From the NCBI GenBank assembly GCA_034666045.1, contig JAXDMN010000359.1, positions 1 to 22,557 on the forward strand: a stretch of 22,557 nt of DNA, read 5' to 3'. Position 1 is the first letter of the stretch, and every line of letters starts with the position of its first letter. The stretch is from JAICTV01 sp034666045. GTDB taxonomy: Bacteria; Planctomycetota; Phycisphaerae; Tepidisphaerales; Tepidisphaeraceae. Positions 10,501 through 17,398 of this stretch are shown here, piece after piece. Position numbers and translations under genes: made by a program. The notes beneath the pieces are model-generated. The model had not been told where the DNA came from and did not search any database. It saw nothing but the letters and a program-made list of their open reading frames with translations.

Positions 10501-11693
10501 GCTTCGCCGACGAGGAAACGGATGATCGAATTGTCCGGCGCGCGCACGAGCGCCGCCTGATACTGCGCGAGCTGGACCTTCGGCTCCGTCGGCGCGAAAC
10601 GCGCCGCCAGTGCGGTCGACCAGGCGACGGCGTCGCTGTCCGCCTTGCGGGTCGCTAGTTTTGCCACGATGTCGCGCGCTTCGTCCTTCTTTCCCGTTTC
10701 GTACAGCGCCAGCGCGCGGTATGCGAGCAGCCCGGTATCCGATTTCTCCGACGCCGGATCGAGATCGACCAAAAGCTTGATCACCTGCGTGTTCTGCCCG
10801 TTCTGCCACAGCCGCTGCGCCAGCACGCGGAAGACCAGCGGATCGGCGCTCTGTTCGGTCACCCGCTTGAGCAGCGCTTCGCTCTCCGTGTACATCTTCA
10901 ACGAATCCAGCACGCGCACCATGTGCTTGACGAACGACGCGTCCGGCGCCGGCTGCGTGGCGGCCTTGTTCAGCCACTGCTTGCCCTGCTCGACCTGTCC
11001 GGCGTTGCCGAGCGCCATCGCCAGCAGCATCGCGAAACGCGGGTCGCTCGGATTCGCCTGCTGCTGCTTCTGCGCGCGAAGGAGCATCGCCTGCGGCGGC
11101 GTCTTGAGCTTGCGCATCAACTCGTACGTGATCAGTTGTTGATCGAGATCGGTCGGATTGAGCTCGTTGAGCTTCTCGGATGCGGCCAGCGCCTTGTCAT
11201 ATTCGCGGCGGCGGTCGTGGCCGAGCGTTTTGGCGCGGAGCGCGTCGGCATCGGTCGGCGCATTCACGAGCACCCGGTCGGCCAGCTCGATCGCTTCGTT
11301 GTTGTGATGGGCCCGGGTGTAGAGATCGAGCAGGCGGTGCTTGGACTCGAGATTGCCCGGCTCGAGCTGGAGCAGTGCGTTGAAGACGGCGATGCCTTCG
11401 GAAATGTGCTTGCCGTTCGGTTCTTCAAGCCGCGAGCGCGAGACGCCGTACGCGTAGAGCGCTTCGGGATCCTGCTTTCCCTTTTCCCGCGCGACGTAAT
11501 ATTTGAGCGAATCGAGCGCCGCCCGGTAATCGCCGGCGGCGAAGGCGGTCATTCCCGCGTCGCGCGATTCCGCCAGGCGCGTCGCGTTGCGGTGCTCGTT
11601 CCGCCAGTACAGCGCCGCGCCCGTTCCCACCATCACCATGACAGCCGCGAGCAGGATCGCCAGTCGCCGGACCGTCTGGGCTCGCAAGCTCAT
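7506..11693 (-). CDS. Large membrane-anchored TPR-repeat protein of the exosortase/EPS locus
   Basis: A 1395-residue protein made almost wholly of tetratricopeptide-type helical repeats after an N-terminal membrane anchor (LAILLAAVMVMVGTGAALYW, about 11-30). It has no lipobox. Clear TPR units include DPNNAAVAIEVARLMQSQNK and RPDQPEALNNLAYLILMRGG near the C-terminus, with PNSASFYDTLGRVQNKLGER and EPNNLEALIGLATAFTDAGK next. TPR arrays bind other proteins, and large TPR proteins (PrsT type) are regular members of PEP-CTERM/EPS loci, usually thought to act at the cell envelope; the partner here is unknown. Three AATQP/ATTQP tripeptide contexts occur in linkers. The ATG overlaps the stop of the sugar transferase gene (ATGA at 11690-11693) and AAGGGA lies eight bases upstream, so the two are translationally coupled. 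A role in polymer assembly or export scaffolding is inference from this coupling. Confidence 0.88.
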   Translation of the reverse strand: MSLRAQTVRRLAILLAAVMVMVGTGAALYWRNEHRNATRLAESRDAGMTAFAAGDYRAALDSLKYYVAREKGKQDPEALYAYGVSRSRLEEPNGKHISEGIAVFNALLQLEPGNLESKHRLLDLYTRAHHNNEAIELADRVLVNAPTDADALRAKTLGHDRRREYDKALAASEKLNELNPTDLDQQLITYELMRKLKTPPQAMLLRAQKQQQANPSDPRFAMLLAMALGNAGQVEQGKQWLNKAATQPAPDASFVKHMVRVLDSLKMYTESEALLKRVTEQSADPLVFRVLAQRLWQNGQNTQVIKLLVDLDPASEKSDTGLLAYRALALYETGKKDEARDIVAKLATRKADSDAVAWSTALAARFAPTEPKVQLAQYQAALVRAPDNSIIRFLVGEAYARLGETELAIAAWRRAGDLSPSWATPHVDIARTLAAGGRIKEALLEAQAAVRAAPTQITAAVTLASIRAKSIEEMGGDAAEEARLLNLVEQIQQMAPGEPETLPLHANLLAKAGRRDDAIAAVRNAMKGTRRPDQATLLRLTAVSRENDLGLEEELKSAGDAGSDTPRLALARAADLAATGKPLDGLALLEDKAKAATTQPVQWQLALTQYKELIRDPAARGEWVQLGDANPKELSVQNAILKTANSARGEREFIARTIERVKELTGAEGQTWKIERARWLLGGDGGKDTAEAVNTLTEIVRSSPTLTEARLLLASAFEKVNNVPGAIKELQAAAELDPNNAAVAIEVARLMQSQNKFTDARTYLERAAATPDVSSDSRRRIATMLAQQGDYTRAVKILKDAGNELDTAGKVLLADIYRRENKPADADGVYKQLLAEPGPIEVDVIRGAADFYASSGKLAEAQKVMDRLSETRAKPGQVELIRASFAERHVSVEAARALYIAATTAAPGDVTVWRHIVAYHLRGGRYDDALAAADEGIKAIGRDDAVLKRLQAASRSLVQLSSQKPALRPMLSLLATAAPEDRGASEFLSAPQTADAATQPSDEAVLARLRNIAGLYPRSMPLQAALVQWHVARREYADAGQAATRMMEAFPNDPDPARIAASVYRAAGQYDVAVSAIQKWRARAPENALQADAMIAEIRLAQGDAPAAARALQPHLPLITKDPKHQPTLATLLRAYALSGREKEARQILEPMLAKDRAARALWLQLASSDIKDPTVAGQWVRQVAPLIPADALGERTALGSAWYNLSVRPRDARVDGAVEEAMKILDPIVARDDAPVDAILLRAALADRAGEQKVSEDLYRRGLKIRPDQPEALNNLAYLILMRGGDLNEAKGMITRAVQLAPNSASFYDTLGRVQNKLGERDAAIASFKKAIDLEPNNLEALIGLATAFTDAGKRDAAAALLPQIDTLLKARPPLSAPVRRELDALRATMKASL

Positions 11694-13162
11694 TGTCGGG
11701 TTCCCTTGCGCAGGATCGTTTCGAACGTCTTCCAGATGATCTTGAGGTCAAGCCACCACGTGCGGTTCTCGACGTACTCGATGTCGTACTTGATCCATTC
11801 CTGGAAGTCACTGCCCGCGCGGCGGGTGCGGCGGACCTGCCACAGACCCGTGATGCCGGGACGCACGCTCAGGCGCGCTTCGCGCCACGGCGGGCAGAAT
11901 TGGTTTTCGCTGTACGGACTGGGTCGCGGGCCGACGACCGACATGTGGCCGACCAGCACGTTCCAGAACTGCGGCAGCTCATCCAGGTTGTACTTGCGCA
12001 GGAATTTTCCGACGCGCGTGAGGCGCGGGTCGTTCTCGATGTAGAACTGCGGGCCGTCCGCCTGGTTGCGCTCCTTCAGCTCGCGCTTGATCTTCTCGGC
12101 GTCCTTGCGCATCGAGCGGAACTTCAGGCAGGGAAATTCCTTCCCGCCCATCGTCTCGCGCTTGTGCGCGAAGAAGAATGGTCGCCCGTCCTCCAGCCAG
12201 ATCGCCAGCATGATGAACGGGTAGAGCGGCAGCGTGAACAGCAGCGCGAAGAAGGCGAACACGACGTCGAACGGGCGCTTGAGCAGGCGCTCGGCGGTGG
12301 TGGTTGCCTTCGGGGCCGGCTCGGCGGGCGGCACCGTCGGCTGGATGTCGAGCCACTGGATCGCCTCGGTCTTGGGGCGCTGATTCGGATCGTCCCACAG
12401 CACCGCTGGCCCGATCAGCGTCTTGTCGCCGGTCAAGTGACGCCCCGCGCCGACCCAGACCGGCCCGATGCACTTCACGCCCGGGCTGACCGTGGACGTC
12501 GGGTCCTTCCACATGTAACCGAGACGGTGCGCCCGCGCGATCGTGGTGTTCGGGCTCTTCCAGAGCGTCTGAAGCTCGTGCAGGAAGTAGGCGATCTCGT
12601 GATCGGAGGTATCGAGGAACGCGCTGCCGTCGACCGACAACGTGAGCCGGTCGATCCGCGGCGTGAACCGCCGCAAGCGTCGCCAGCCGGTCAGCGGATC
12701 GGGGGCGGATTGCCAGAGCTGCGCGACTTCGCGCTCCGGCGTGATCACCACGCGTGCGAGATGCTCCGAAGCTTCGTACACGCGATTGAATCGAACGAAG
12801 CGGTCGAATTCGTCGGTGACGACCTGCTCGCGGTAAGCGCGCTCGCGCGTGTCGTGCAGGCGGAGGAACATCACCTGCGGGTTGACCCAGTTCAACGCAT
12901 CCATCACGCGCGACTGAAGCTGAAACAGCACCAGCGTCCGCGGCTCGGTGAGCAAAAAAAGCTCGGCGTGACTGACGATCGGCGAAGGCTCACCCTGGCG
13001 AACCACCTGCACACCCATCGCCGCCCAGTAGCGCGTGTAAAGCTGAAACGGATCGAGGCCCCAGATCGTGCGCGGCGCGGCCTGCTTCAGCGAACCCGGC
13101 GCGGCGGCGGTCGCGAAGGGGGCTTGGGCCGGCGAAGGGATGGAGATTACGGGGCTGACCAT
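11690..13162 (-). CDS. Undecaprenyl-phosphate sugar-phosphate transferase with unusual soluble N-terminal half
   Basis: A 490-residue protein. The C-terminal 190 residues (about 292-484) are a bacterial sugar transferase domain (WcaJ/ExoY type), which moves a sugar phosphate from a nucleotide sugar onto the lipid carrier and starts polysaccharide synthesis. Visible are KRPFDVVFAFFALLFTLPLY (membrane-associated helix), LKFRSMRKDAE, ENDPRLTRVGKFLRKYNLDE, LPQFWNVLVGHMSVVGPRP and RPGITGLWQV. Most relatives carry a multi-span and CoA-binding-like N-terminal half; here about 290 soluble residues replace it, ending in a short hexapeptide-like beta-helix stretch (TVSPGVKCIGPVWVGAG, about 225-241). 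Start: ATG 13162; an in-frame TTG at 13195 is less likely. Its upstream side has a hairpin terminator and a palindrome, so with the TPR gene it forms a separate unit from the exosortase genes. Confidence 0.92.
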   Translation of the reverse strand: MVSPVISIPSPAQAPFATAAAPGSLKQAAPRTIWGLDPFQLYTRYWAAMGVQVVRQGEPSPIVSHAELFLLTEPRTLVLFQLQSRVMDALNWVNPQVMFLRLHDTRERAYREQVVTDEFDRFVRFNRVYEASEHLARVVITPEREVAQLWQSAPDPLTGWRRLRRFTPRIDRLTLSVDGSAFLDTSDHEIAYFLHELQTLWKSPNTTIARAHRLGYMWKDPTSTVSPGVKCIGPVWVGAGRHLTGDKTLIGPAVLWDDPNQRPKTEAIQWLDIQPTVPPAEPAPKATTTAERLLKRPFDVVFAFFALLFTLPLYPFIMLAIWLEDGRPFFFAHKRETMGGKEFPCLKFRSMRKDAEKIKRELKERNQADGPQFYIENDPRLTRVGKFLRKYNLDELPQFWNVLVGHMSVVGPRPSPYSENQFCPPWREARLSVRPGITGLWQVRRTRRAGSDFQEWIKYDIEYVENRTWWLDLKIIWKTFETILRKGTRQ

Positions 13163-13252
13163 CAGCTCACTCTCGGTACAACAAACATCGACCAACTGAA
13201 CGTCGGAGCCATCGCGAAAACATCCCCGAAGCGGCCGGTCATACTACCGCGA

Positions 13253-13266
13253 TCTCACACGTGAGA
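13253..13266 (-). promoter_or_regulatory. Inverted repeat upstream of the sugar transferase gene
   Basis: TCTCAC (13253-13258) and GTGAGA (13261-13266) form an inverted repeat with a two-base spacer, 91 bases before the ATG of the sugar transferase and just past the terminator hairpin. This is where a promoter for the transferase-TPR unit should lie, so it is a candidate operator. No clear -10/-35 pair was recognised. Confidence 0.3.
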
Positions 13267-13282
13267 GAACTGCCTATGGAAA

Positions 13283-13312
13283 GGAAAGACCTCGCAAATG
13301 CGAGGTCTTTCC
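13283..13312 (-). terminator. Strong hairpin terminator after the Wzz/ATPase gene
   Basis: GGAAAGACCTCGC and GCGAGGTCTTTCC pair perfectly over 13 bases with a four-base loop, 31 bases past the TAA at 13344. On the minus strand the stem is followed by TTTCC, a short pyrimidine-rich tract rather than a full T run, so termination may be partial. It divides the exosortase genes from the sugar transferase-TPR pair. Confidence 0.75.
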
Positions 13313-13343
13313 GTCATCTGGCTCTCGTTGGGCGGCGCAGCCG

Positions 13344-15665
13344 TTACAGCCCTTCCTGATCTTGCGGCTTGACGCTGCTGGCGACCGCGCGGGCGACCGG
13401 GCCGAAGGCCTTGACGCCATCGCTGCGCTGCATGCCGGACGTGCCGTGGGCGTGCGTGCCGTGGCCGTTGCCGGTGGCGACGCCGGTCTGGTGCTGGCGG
13501 GCGATCGAACGCAGGCTGATGCCGCTGATCGAGCGGGCGAAATCGTTCGCCTGGGCGCGGTTGAAGACCACGCCGGCGAAGCGGGCGCCGATGCTCATCA
13601 GGTGCTGGATCGCCTTCTCGACGAGCGGGCGTTGCTGCCCGCGGCTGACGGTGAGGATCACGCCGTCAGCCGCCGCGCACACCGGCGTCGCCTCGATCGA
13701 GCCGAGAACCGGGCCGGAGTCGATCAGGATGATCTCGAAGTGCTTCTTGGCTTCGTTGAGCAGCCGGCGAAGCGCCTGCGGGCTGAACATGCCGGCGTGG
13801 TGCGCCTGCGCCTGTCCAACTGGGAGCATCGAGAGGTCGGCGATGTCGGTCGTGCGAATGTGCGGGAGCAATTCGCGGTTGGCCATCGCTTCGAGCACGC
13901 CGTCCGGACCGGACATATCGAGGCGGGCGGTGAGGCCCGCGCCGACGAGGTCGCAGTCAATCAGCAGCGTTCGGCTGCCACTGGCGGCGAACGACAGGCC
14001 CAGCGCGAGCGTGAGGCTCGTCTTGCCATCGCCCGGCGAAGCGCTGGTGACGGCGAAGACGTTGCGGTCTTCGCCGGAGTTGATCTGAAGCATCGTGCGA
14101 ATCTGGTGGACGCAGTGCGCCGCGGTGGCGGCCTGCGCGGGATCGGTGAGACGGTCCGGGAGGTTCGGCAGGATGCCGAGCAGCGTCATGCCGCTCATGT
14201 CCGCGCCGGCTTCCTCGCTGTAGCGCATGCGGCCGTCGAGCAGGCCGACCAGGAGCAGCACGGCGATCGGCAATCCGCCGCCGCCGAGCAGCCCGACGAA
14301 CGCGAACTGCTTGCGCTTATCCGGCGCCTGCACGGGCGTGTCGCCGTCGCTGACGACCTGCAAGGTCCCGCCCATGGCCGCCTGCGCGACCTGCTCTTCG
14401 TACTGCTTGGTGTACTTATCGAGGTCGTTGCGGTGACGCTCGAGCTGTTGCTTGAGATCGAGAATCTTCGACCAGTCCTGGCTGAGGACCTGGAAGTCCG
14501 CCTGGTCCTTTTCGTACTGCTTCAGCAGCTCGTCCCCCTGCCGCTGGAGCTGCGCGAGCATGCCCTTGGTCAGCGGGAGGACCTGCATCGTGTCCGGGTT
14601 GAAGATGTCCTGCCCGGTGAAGTTCTTGCGGAAGGATTCGGCGTAGGTGTTGATGCGCTGCTTCTGGAGCTCGACGTCGGCGGCGGCGTCGGCGTAAATG
14701 CGGCTCTTCGGGCCGACGTTGCGCGCCAGGCGCTGGAGATTGAACTCCATCGCTTCCAGCGTCTTGATGTACTCGCGCATCGTCACGTCGTTCGACGCGA
14801 TCATCTCCAGGGTGATGCCCTTGGTGGGATCGGCGGCGGCGACGTTTTCGCCTTCCTTGGGCGCGCCGGCCATCGCGGAATCGAGCTTCATCTGCGTGCT
14901 GCGGACCTTGTCGCGCAGCTCCATCAGGCGTTTCTGCGATTCGATGTAGATCGCGCTGAGATCGTCATGCCCGTGCTTCTCGACCAGCGCGCGCATCTGG
15001 CCCTGGATGCCGCGCATCGCGCTGTCCAGCTCATCCTTCTTCGCTTCGATCTGTTGCAGCTTGCTCTTCATCTCCTGCCCGTTCGCGTCGCTGTAGATGT
15101 CGCGATAGGCCTGGATCACCGAGCGCACGGCCGCCTGTGCGACCACGTCGCGCTCGTCGGTGTAGCTGACGAGGATGTGCTGGGAGTTCTTCGCGTAGAC
15201 GACTTCCAGGTCCTGCTTGATCATCGAGACGCTGTCGGAGTTCGACGGGAGGCCGGTCGCCTTCCACTCGTTGCTCTGCACGGCGCGTTCGAGGACGCGC
15301 GGCCCGGTGATGATCGCGGTCTGGCTCTGCACGTAATACTGGTAGAACGGCATCACCTTGTCGCTCTCGGTGAGGCGGGGGATGATCGGGCGGATCCAGA
15401 CGACGCCGCTGCTGACCCACTTGGGCTTCTGCCCGAGCCAGCCGACGATGCAGCCGACCAGCATGCCGCAGATGGCCAGTCCGATCGCGAGCTTCTCGCG
15501 TCCGCGGAGCAGGCGTTGCACCTTGCGCAGCGGGGAGTTCTGCCCGTTGGCGTTGCCGCTCCCGCCGCCGCTGGCGCCGGGGACACCGAGCGCGTTGGCG
15601 TGGAACAGGTCGTCCTGCATCGTGGGCAGGTGGGACTGGCTGTAGATCTGGATATCGCGGCTCAT
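13344..15665 (-). CDS. Wzz-type chain-length protein fused to BY-kinase-like P-loop ATPase without tyrosine cluster
   Basis: A 773-residue inner-membrane protein of the polysaccharide co-polymerase family, which controls chain length and export. The Wzz part has one membrane helix at about 58-77 and a second at about 455-477, with a long periplasmic coiled-coil region (about 200-430). The cytoplasmic C-terminal domain has Walker A SASPGDGKTS (541-550), the Walker A' strand TLLIDCD (566-572) and Walker B IILID (645-649), as in bacterial tyrosine kinases. Unlike those, there is no Tyr at all after Tyr482, so the usual C-terminal Tyr cluster is absent and autophosphorylation there is not possible. 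The tail instead has a Gly/His-rich GNGHGTHAHGTSG stretch. The ATG overlaps the epsI stop (ATGA at 15662-15665) and GGAG lies seven bases upstream. A 13-base hairpin follows the gene. Confidence 0.92.
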   Translation of the reverse strand: MSRDIQIYSQSHLPTMQDDLFHANALGVPGASGGGSGNANGQNSPLRKVQRLLRGREKLAIGLAICGMLVGCIVGWLGQKPKWVSSGVVWIRPIIPRLTESDKVMPFYQYYVQSQTAIITGPRVLERAVQSNEWKATGLPSNSDSVSMIKQDLEVVYAKNSQHILVSYTDERDVVAQAAVRSVIQAYRDIYSDANGQEMKSKLQQIEAKKDELDSAMRGIQGQMRALVEKHGHDDLSAIYIESQKRLMELRDKVRSTQMKLDSAMAGAPKEGENVAAADPTKGITLEMIASNDVTMREYIKTLEAMEFNLQRLARNVGPKSRIYADAAADVELQKQRINTYAESFRKNFTGQDIFNPDTMQVLPLTKGMLAQLQRQGDELLKQYEKDQADFQVLSQDWSKILDLKQQLERHRNDLDKYTKQYEEQVAQAAMGGTLQVVSDGDTPVQAPDKRKQFAFVGLLGGGGLPIAVLLLVGLLDGRMRYSEEAGADMSGMTLLGILPNLPDRLTDPAQAATAAHCVHQIRTMLQINSGEDRNVFAVTSASPGDGKTSLTLALGLSFAASGSRTLLIDCDLVGAGLTARLDMSGPDGVLEAMANRELLPHIRTTDIADLSMLPVGQAQAHHAGMFSPQALRRLLNEAKKHFEIILIDSGPVLGSIEATPVCAAADGVILTVSRGQQRPLVEKAIQHLMSIGARFAGVVFNRAQANDFARSISGISLRSIARQHQTGVATGNGHGTHAHGTSGMQRSDGVKAFGPVARAVASSVKPQDQEGL

Positions 15666-16387
15666 TTGAGCACTCCCGACGTTAACGTCTCGATCAATGG
15701 AATATTGGGTCCCATAAGCGTGGCGAAAATCTCGTCCCGTTCTTCACGGGAACGTTCCGCCGATCCCTGGCTTTGAAACACGACCTGGAACTGCGCCGCA
15801 CCGTAGTAGCGCTGTTCATAATCTTCGGCCGCCTGCTCGACTCCCTTCATGTCGCGCACGATTCCGCGCTGCGGGACGATGAGGAAGTTGTAGACGGTCG
15901 TCCGCGAGGACCGACCCTGGAAAACCTCGGTAAAGTGGTACTCGTAACCCGGAATCGTCTTTCCGTTAACGGACCAATCTCGCGGGCCGCACGATTTTTC
16001 GTCAATCGTCAATCCGTGGGCCCGATAACAAATCGGCGGGTAGTGGCCCACCATGTCCCGGGAGTCGCGGCACTGAACAATCAACAAACTGGCCGAGCGG
16101 TAGTTCGACCGGGAGTCGCCCGGCGAGCTGTCGATGAACGTCCGGCTAAGAATCGCATTCGGCCGCAACAGCTTCTGCGCGGCCACTGGTATTTCATCGT
16201 CCTGACCGGTCCAGGTCCCGATAAAATAGGGCACCTGGTCGACCGCCGCCTTCGCCCGGGCGTGGTACGGCTCGACGGCCTGCGGCTTGAGGTGGGTCCG
16301 CTGCTCCACAAAAATGCCTGCCAGCAGCCCGACCGACAGCAGCGGCGGCGTCAGGGTCAGCGCAACTCGGCGAAAGCTCATTCCCAT
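15662..16387 (-). CDS. epsI: Exosortase-associated EpsI family protein
   Basis: A 241-residue protein with one N-terminal membrane helix (about 8-26, TLTPPLLSVGLLAGIFVEQ) and a periplasmic domain of the EpsI/DUF3485 family, which almost always accompanies exosortases in EPS loci. Its biochemical job is not settled. Family features are the early IGTWTGQDDEIP strand, YRSASLLIVQCRDSRDMVGH, the conserved PPICYRAHG box (Cys about 120) and the later FLIVPQRGIVRD segment. The ATG at 16387 and one two codons later are both possible. It follows the exosortase stop by 31 bases and overlaps the next gene by four, so all three genes are one transcript. The symbol follows the family name, not demonstrated orthology. 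Confidence 0.9.
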   Translation of the reverse strand: MGMSFRRVALTLTPPLLSVGLLAGIFVEQRTHLKPQAVEPYHARAKAAVDQVPYFIGTWTGQDDEIPVAAQKLLRPNAILSRTFIDSSPGDSRSNYRSASLLIVQCRDSRDMVGHYPPICYRAHGLTIDEKSCGPRDWSVNGKTIPGYEYHFTEVFQGRSSRTTVYNFLIVPQRGIVRDMKGVEQAAEDYEQRYYGAAQFQVVFQSQGSAERSREERDEIFATLMGPNIPLIETLTSGVLK

Positions 16388-16418
16388 CGGTTCAACTCAA
16401 GGCAAACGGACCCGCGGC

Positions 16419-17309
16419 TCACGCATACTGCGAAGCCAGCGGAAAGCGGTTCAGGGGCAGCATCGCCCATTTCAGCGACCGAATGATCACCAGCAGCAGC
16501 AGCAGTGAGACGACGTACATGGCCCAGCCGCTCCAGGCATGGAACGCGTCGGCCATCGCCCGACTCGCATTCCCGTAAAGCCAGATAGTCGGGATCGTCC
16601 GCACGACGTTGCAGAAGATCGCGATCAACGGACTAACCAGCAGCATCAGGAACCGCACGCTCTGCCGCAGCGGCAGCGCGAAGCTGAACGCATAACTGAC
16701 CAGGATGAGCGGGAAGACCATCCGCATGCCGTTGCACGCCTCGGCGACCGTGACTGGTCGGCCGTTGATGCTTAGCGTGTTTCCGCTCACTTCCGTCTCG
16801 ACGCCGCAAATTTCCAAGCCGGTTTGCGCCGTTCGCGCGGTCCACGATTGCAACGGCAGCGCGATCTGCTGGCGGATTCGCCCGGGCACCGGAACCATGA
16901 AGATCAGCACCGCCACCGCGGGGAAGAATCGGAACAACACGTTCTTCCCAAGCACCGAGAGCATGCATCCAAGGACGACGACGACCGCCCCGGCGTGCCA
17001 AAGCGCCTGATGCGCGTGGTAAAAGCCGTAAGCCAGCGCCGTCCACCCCAGCGCGACCATCGCCACGCCGACGATCGGACCCGACGGCTTGCAGTGCCGC
17101 ATGCGCATCCGCCGCACGTACACCATGGCGGCGGCGACGATCGGGACGAGGAAGATGTGGCTATATTCCTCGTCCTGCGCCAGGGTGTAGATGTCGAGCC
17201 ACGCCTCGCGCGTCGCCAGCACGCCGAGCGCGCCCATCGCCACGGCGGCGAGGACGTGCAACTTGGTCAGGCGGTCGGTGCGAAACGAGCGTGTCAGTGC
17301 CACAGCCAC
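16419..17309 (-). CDS. Exosortase (PEP-CTERM sorting transpeptidase)
   Basis: A polytopic inner-membrane cysteine transpeptidase that recognises PEP-CTERM-type tails of secreted proteins. The sequence has the family's EEYSHIFLVPIVAAAMVYVR segment, several hydrophobic helices, and all three proposed catalytic residues in context: Cys192 in EACNGMR, Arg237 in NVVRTI and His257 in HAWSGW. Start choice: no ATG fits the expected N-terminus. TTG at 17342 extends the frame, but TTTGGAG sits five bases before a GTG at 17309, the best ribosome-binding site, giving 296 residues; TTG 17342 (307 residues) remains possible. The upstream gene ends at 17399 and a perfect palindrome (17360-17378) lies between. 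EpsI follows by 31 bases. The small protein at 6696-7142 carries a fitting sorting tail. Exosortase subfamily cannot be assigned by eye. Confidence 0.93.
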   Translation of the reverse strand: MAVALTRSFRTDRLTKLHVLAAVAMGALGVLATREAWLDIYTLAQDEEYSHIFLVPIVAAAMVYVRRMRMRHCKPSGPIVGVAMVALGWTALAYGFYHAHQALWHAGAVVVVLGCMLSVLGKNVLFRFFPAVAVLIFMVPVPGRIRQQIALPLQSWTARTAQTGLEICGVETEVSGNTLSINGRPVTVAEACNGMRMVFPLILVSYAFSFALPLRQSVRFLMLLVSPLIAIFCNVVRTIPTIWLYGNASRAMADAFHAWSGWAMYVVSLLLLLVIIRSLKWAMLPLNRFPLASQYA

Positions 17310-17359
17310 GAAAACTCCAAACAATGCATCAAACGGGAACAAAACAGAGCAGTCGCGTT

Positions 17360-17378
17360 CACTTTACATCGTAAAGTG
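17360..17378 (-). promoter_or_regulatory. Perfect AT-rich palindrome upstream of exosortase
   Basis: CACTTTAC (17360-17367) and GTAAAGTG (17371-17378) are perfect inverted repeats around ATC, located 21 bases past the stop of the WecG-type gene and 50 bases before the preferred exosortase GTG. No T tract follows on the minus strand, so an operator or an mRNA hairpin is more likely than a terminator. Confidence 0.5.
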
Positions 17379-17398
17379 ATCCGCGCCAACTGGAATTT

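Noticed and set aside
11693..13264. 523-codon + strand open frame opposite the sugar transferase
   Set aside because: Codon-bias shadow; sugar transferase motifs are on the minus strand.
13362..15776. 804-codon + strand open frame opposite the Wzz/ATPase gene
   Set aside because: Its translation is a low-complexity mirror of the real gene; Walker motifs and membrane helices support the minus strand only.
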